A stretch of 6,458 nucleotides of DNA from DATEPR01 sp036503065 (lineage in GTDB: Bacteria; Actinomycetota; Actinomycetes; Mycobacteriales; Pseudonocardiaceae). The notes below the pieces were generated by a model. The model was not told where the DNA came from. It saw nothing but the letters and a program-made list of their open reading frames with translations, and ran no database searches. The stretch lies in NCBI GenBank assembly GCA_036503065.1, contig DASXXM010000024.1:1-6458 (forward strand). Reading direction: 5' to 3'. The first letter of the stretch is position 1. Each line of letters starts with the position of its first letter. A program made the translations under genes and the position numbers. This document shows, piece after piece, positions 5,252 to 6,458 of this stretch.

Positions 5252-6454
5252 ATGGCGGTGACGGTCATCGGGGTCGACGGGGCCACGCTGCCGCCGGGCG
5301 GCGCCGAACTGGTGGCGGCAGCCGGTCTGGTGGTCGGCGGCCGGCGGCACCTGGCGCGGCACGCGACCGGGGCACGCAAGACCGTCGAGCTGGGTCCCCT
5401 GGACGAGGCGATCCGGCTGTTATCGGACTTCGCCGGCGACAAGGCCGCGGAACACGCGGTGGTGCTGGCGTCCGGTGATCCCGGGTTCTTCGGTGTGCTG
5501 CGGGCGTTGCGCGCGGCGGCGCTGCCGGTCACGGTGGTGCCCGCGGTGTCCAGCGTGCAGCGGATCGCCGCGCTGGTCGGGCGGCCGTGGGACGACGTTG
5601 CCGTGGTCAGCGCGCACAGCAGGGAGATCGGCCCGGCGCTGAACCTCTGCCGGACCCATCGTGTCGTCGCCGTGCTGACCGGCCCCGGTGCCGGACCGGC
5701 GGAGCTGGGCGCGGGGCTCAAGGGCTGGCGGCGCAAGCTCGCGGTGGCCGAGGATCTCGGCGGGCCGGCCGAGCGACTGTCCGTTGTGGAGGCTACGGCG
5801 GCCGCGAACCGGTCGTGGCAGGAGCCGAACGTGGTGCTCTGCCTGCCCGAATCCGATCCGGTGCCGGCACGGGCCTGGCTGGCCGGTGGCATCGGCGCGC
5901 CGCCGGAGCAGGGCTGGGCGCTGCCGGAGGACGACTTCGCGCACCGGGACGGCATGGTCACCAAACCGGAGGTCCGGGCGTTGGTGCTGGCTCGGCTCGC
6001 GCCCCGGCCGGGCACGCTGATCTGGGACGTCGGCGCGGGTTCCGGCGCGGTCGGCGTCGAGTGCGGCCGGTTGGGGTCGGCCGTGATCGCCGTGGAGAAG
6101 GACCCCGGCCAGTGCGTGCGGATCGTGGCCAACGGCGCCCGGCACGGCGTGGACATCCGGCTGGAGGACACCGCGGCACCGGACGCGCTGATCGGGCTGC
6201 CCCGGCCGGACGCGATCTTCGTCGGCGGTGGCGGGCCGACCGTGGTACGGGCCTGTGCCGAGGTCGGGGCGGACCGGATCGTAGTCGCGCTGGCCTCGTT
6301 GGACCGGTTCGCGTTGTGCCGGGACGCCCTGCGCGCCGGCGGTTACCAGGTCGACGGCTGCCAGCTCACCGCCGCCCGGCTGACCGACCTGCCGGACGGC
6401 ACGAGCCGGCTGACCGGCGGCAATCCGGTGCTGGTCCTGTGGGGCACCCGGTGA
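5252..6454 (+). CDS. cobL: Precorrin-6Y C5,15-methyltransferase (decarboxylating) CobL, CbiE-CbiT fusion
   Basis: This 400-residue bifunctional enzyme methylates C-5 and C-15 and removes the carboxylate of the C-12 acetate side chain, giving precorrin-8 (EC 2.1.1.132). The N-terminal half is CbiE-like, a tetrapyrrole methylase: VIGVDG at about residues 5-10, ASGDPGFFG with G75-D-P, and PAVSSVQRIAALVGRPWDD from P97. The C-terminal half is CbiT-like, a Rossmann methyltransferase that also decarboxylates. It opens with LPEDDFAHRDGMVTKPEVRA and has the S-adenosylmethionine motif WDVGAGSGAVGVE from W258 and the FVGGGGP block from F323. Length matches the fused family. Codon 57 is TTA, the only in-frame TTA seen in the window. 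The start follows cobM by 12 bases with a good ribosome binding site. The stop overlaps a possible GTG start of another gene. Confidence 0.96.
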   Translation: MAVTVIGVDGATLPPGGAELVAAAGLVVGGRRHLARHATGARKTVELGPLDEAIRLLSDFAGDKAAEHAVVLASGDPGFFGVLRALRAAALPVTVVPAVSSVQRIAALVGRPWDDVAVVSAHSREIGPALNLCRTHRVVAVLTGPGAGPAELGAGLKGWRRKLAVAEDLGGPAERLSVVEATAAANRSWQEPNVVLCLPESDPVPARAWLAGGIGAPPEQGWALPEDDFAHRDGMVTKPEVRALVLARLAPRPGTLIWDVGAGSGAVGVECGRLGSAVIAVEKDPGQCVRIVANGARHGVDIRLEDTAAPDALIGLPRPDAIFVGGGGPTVVRACAEVGADRIVVALASLDRFALCRDALRAGGYQVDGCQLTAARLTDLPDGTSRLTGGNPVLVLWGTR

Positions 6455-6458
6455 TCGG
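6451..6458 (+). CDS. Possible first codons of a further operon gene
   Basis: A GTG at 6451 overlaps the cobL stop as GTGA, with GGGGC five bases upstream. Only two full codons (start, Ile) and part of a third remain before the window ends. The spacing copies the cobI-cobM junction, so a coupled downstream cobalamin gene is plausible. Eight bases cannot identify it. Confidence 0.25.

Noticed and set aside
3836..5362. Long minus-strand open frame opposite cobI, cobM and cobL
   Set aside because: The product is compositionally biased with no recognisable motif and runs across three real genes; it is a shadow of their codon bias.

Overview
The window looks like a piece of a cobalamin (vitamin B12) biosynthesis operon from a high-GC actinobacterium. 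The evidence is very high G+C with strong G/C preference at third codon positions, GTG as well as ATG starts, and typical actinobacterial forms of the proteins, such as a CobO beginning MPQG and a ChlD-type chelatase with a long acidic, proline-rich linker. A Pseudonocardiales-like host (Amycolatopsis, Saccharothrix or Saccharopolyspora type) is my best guess, but this is an impression and not a demonstrated placement. All supported genes are on the + strand.

Layout: (1) 1-1125, the 3' part of a ChlD/BchD-like chelatase gene whose AAA+ end lies outside the window. Its linker and its von Willebrand A (VWA) domain with a complete MIDAS metal site are visible. (2) 1138-1752, cobO, corrinoid adenosyltransferase. 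(3) 1753-1893, a 141-bp gap, the only sizeable non-coding stretch. It holds candidate hairpins and a doubtful 46-codon reading frame. (4) 1894-3321, cobB, cobyrinate/hydrogenobyrinate a,c-diamide synthase. (5) 3306-4058, cobI, precorrin-2 C20-methyltransferase. (6) 4055-5239, cobM, precorrin-4 C11-methyltransferase with an unusual tail of about 139 residues. (7) 5252-6454, cobL, a CbiE-CbiT fusion (precorrin-6Y C5,15-methyltransferase/decarboxylase). A GTGA at the last stop codon may start another gene. No stretch over 300 bases lacks a gene.

The genes cover early, middle and late corrin-ring steps. CobI, CobM and CobL methylate and decarboxylate the ring. CobB amidates the a and c side chains. 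The ChlD-like protein probably helps drive ATP-dependent cobalt insertion with a CobN-type subunit not seen here. CobO then adds the adenosyl ligand. cobB-cobI overlap by 16 bases, cobI-cobM by 4, and cobM-cobL are 12 bases apart, which points to a tightly coupled operon. The chelatase, cobO, cobB order is the same as I recall in Mycobacterium tuberculosis, where CobI is instead fused to CobJ.

I do not see a clearly new biological system. The points that deserve a second look are the low-complexity CobM tail with repeated R-x-G-W/Y motifs, the cobO-cobB gap with competing hairpins, a stretch of cobB with a sharp local fall in third-position G/C, and a single TTA leucine codon in cobL.
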